The notes below the pieces were generated by a model that saw only the letters and a program-made list of their open reading frames with translations, was not told where the DNA came from and ran no database searches. The position numbers and the translations under genes are program-made. A stretch of DNA of 64,000 nucleotides from JAXMDC01 sp046349035. Its GTDB lineage: Bacteria > Pseudomonadota > Alphaproteobacteria > Rhizobiales > Kaistiaceae. Each line of letters opens with the position of its first letter. The first letter of the stretch is position 1. Where the stretch lies: assembly GCA_046349035.1 (NCBI GenBank), contig JAXMDC010000003.1, positions 310,001-374,000 of the forward strand, read 5' to 3'. Positions 63,460-64,000 of the stretch are shown in pieces.

Positions 63460-64000
63460 ATGGACGGGCTGATGAAGGGTAAACGCGGCCTCATCATGGG
63501 GGTCGCAAACGACCATTCGATCGCTTGGGGGATCGCCCAGGCGGCGGCGACGGCAGGCGCCGAGCTCGCCTTCACCTATCAGGGCGAAGCCTTCGGGCGG
63601 CGGGTCAAGCCGCTGGCGCAATCGGTCGGCGCCAGGCTGATGCTGCCCTGCGATGTCGAGGACGAAGCGTCACTCGCGTCGGTGTTCGCGACTCTGAAGC
63701 GCGAATGGGGGACGCTCGACTTCCTCGTCCACGCCATCGCATTCTCCGACAAGAACGAACTGAAGGGCCGCTACGCCGACACGACGCGCAAGAACTTCGC
63801 GCACACCATGCTGATCTCGTGCTTCTCCTTCACCGAGGCGGCGCGGGCGGCGGCGGAGCTGATGCCGAAGGGTGGGACCATGCTGACCCTCACCTATGGC
63901 GGTTCGGTGCGGGTGATGCCCAACTACAACGTCATGGGCGTTGCCAAGGCGGCGCTGGAATCCTCGGTCCGCTACCTTGCCGCCGATTTCGGCGAGCGCG
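63460..64000 (+). CDS. fabI: Enoyl-ACP reductase FabI (partial, 3' end outside)
   Basis: Reduces the enoyl-ACP in the last step of each elongation cycle with NADH. Only the first 180 residues are in the window. The Rossmann start is MKGKRGLIMGVANDHSIAWG, and Tyr146, Tyr156 and Lys163 (in TYGGS and YNVMGVAK) match the FabI active site. ATG 63460 lies 27 nt after fabB. No anomaly in the visible part. Confidence 0.96.
   Translation, partial: MDGLMKGKRGLIMGVANDHSIAWGIAQAAATAGAELAFTYQGEAFGRRVKPLAQSVGARLMLPCDVEDEASLASVFATLKREWGTLDFLVHAIAFSDKNELKGRYADTTRKNFAHTMLISCFSFTEAARAAAELMPKGGTMLTLTYGGSVRVMPNYNVMGVAKAALESSVRYLAADFGER

Overview
This window is about 66% GC by eye and densely coded on both strands. 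It looks like a chromosomal segment of an alphaproteobacterium, most likely Hyphomicrobiales (Rhizobiales). The pointers are a red-type (form IC) RuBisCO operon with CbbX, a Tad/Flp pilus locus in Cpa-style order, a class I lysyl-tRNA synthetase, and an Irr-type Fur regulator divergent from fabA-fabB-fabI. I name no species.

Layout. 1-3005 (minus): a membrane glycosyltransferase with a C-terminal PilZ domain, cut by the window edge, and its HlyD-type partner, probably a c-di-GMP-controlled exopolysaccharide secretion pair. 3282-4667: M17 leucyl aminopeptidase. 4683-9827 (minus): an assimilatory sulfate reduction operon, cysG-DUF2849-cysI-cysH-DUF934-DUF1905; CysH has the iron-sulfur cysteines of an APS reductase. 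10101-11069: a PAP2-family membrane protein. 11188-18810: bacterial alpha-2-macroglobulin and penicillin-binding protein 1C. 18820-27956: the Calvin cycle cluster, cbbR divergent from cbbF-P-T-A-L-S-X, followed by a second LysR gene (28049-29035). 29312-31287 (minus): rfbB-rfbA. Then truA, dapE and infA.

33783-46885: the Tad pilus region. On the minus strand it reads three small Flp pilin genes, the prepilin peptidase, then cpaB, C, D, E, F, tadB and tadC. Next to it are a secretin-accessory-like protein, a VWA-domain TadG-like protein and two TadE-like pseudopilins. 46895-49792 (minus): coxG-coxS-coxM plus a PhnD-like periplasmic binding protein. This looks like a molybdenum hydroxylase operon, but no catalytic large subunit is present. 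49964-52267: two RNA methyltransferases and lspA in overlapping order. 52308-54916 (minus): three poorly characterised genes, the last of visibly lower GC. 55105-60182 (minus): a class III aminotransferase, class I LysRS, a family 3 solute-binding protein and a GyaR-like hydroxyacid dehydrogenase. 60303-64000: an SH3-domain protein, irr, fabA, fabB and the 5' part of fabI.

Most notable non-coding signals: a 15-bp TTAGAA-N3-TTCTAA palindrome upstream of irr that fits an Irr iron-control element; a 15-bp-stem hairpin between cbbS and cbbX; distinct hairpins after each of two near-identical Flp pilin genes; and a bidirectional terminator at 44133-44162. I saw no rRNA, tRNA, CRISPR array, insertion sequence or integrase. 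I found no clear evidence of a wholly new system. The most unusual arrangements are the cox-type operon without its large subunit and the PilZ-glycosyltransferase/HlyD pair.
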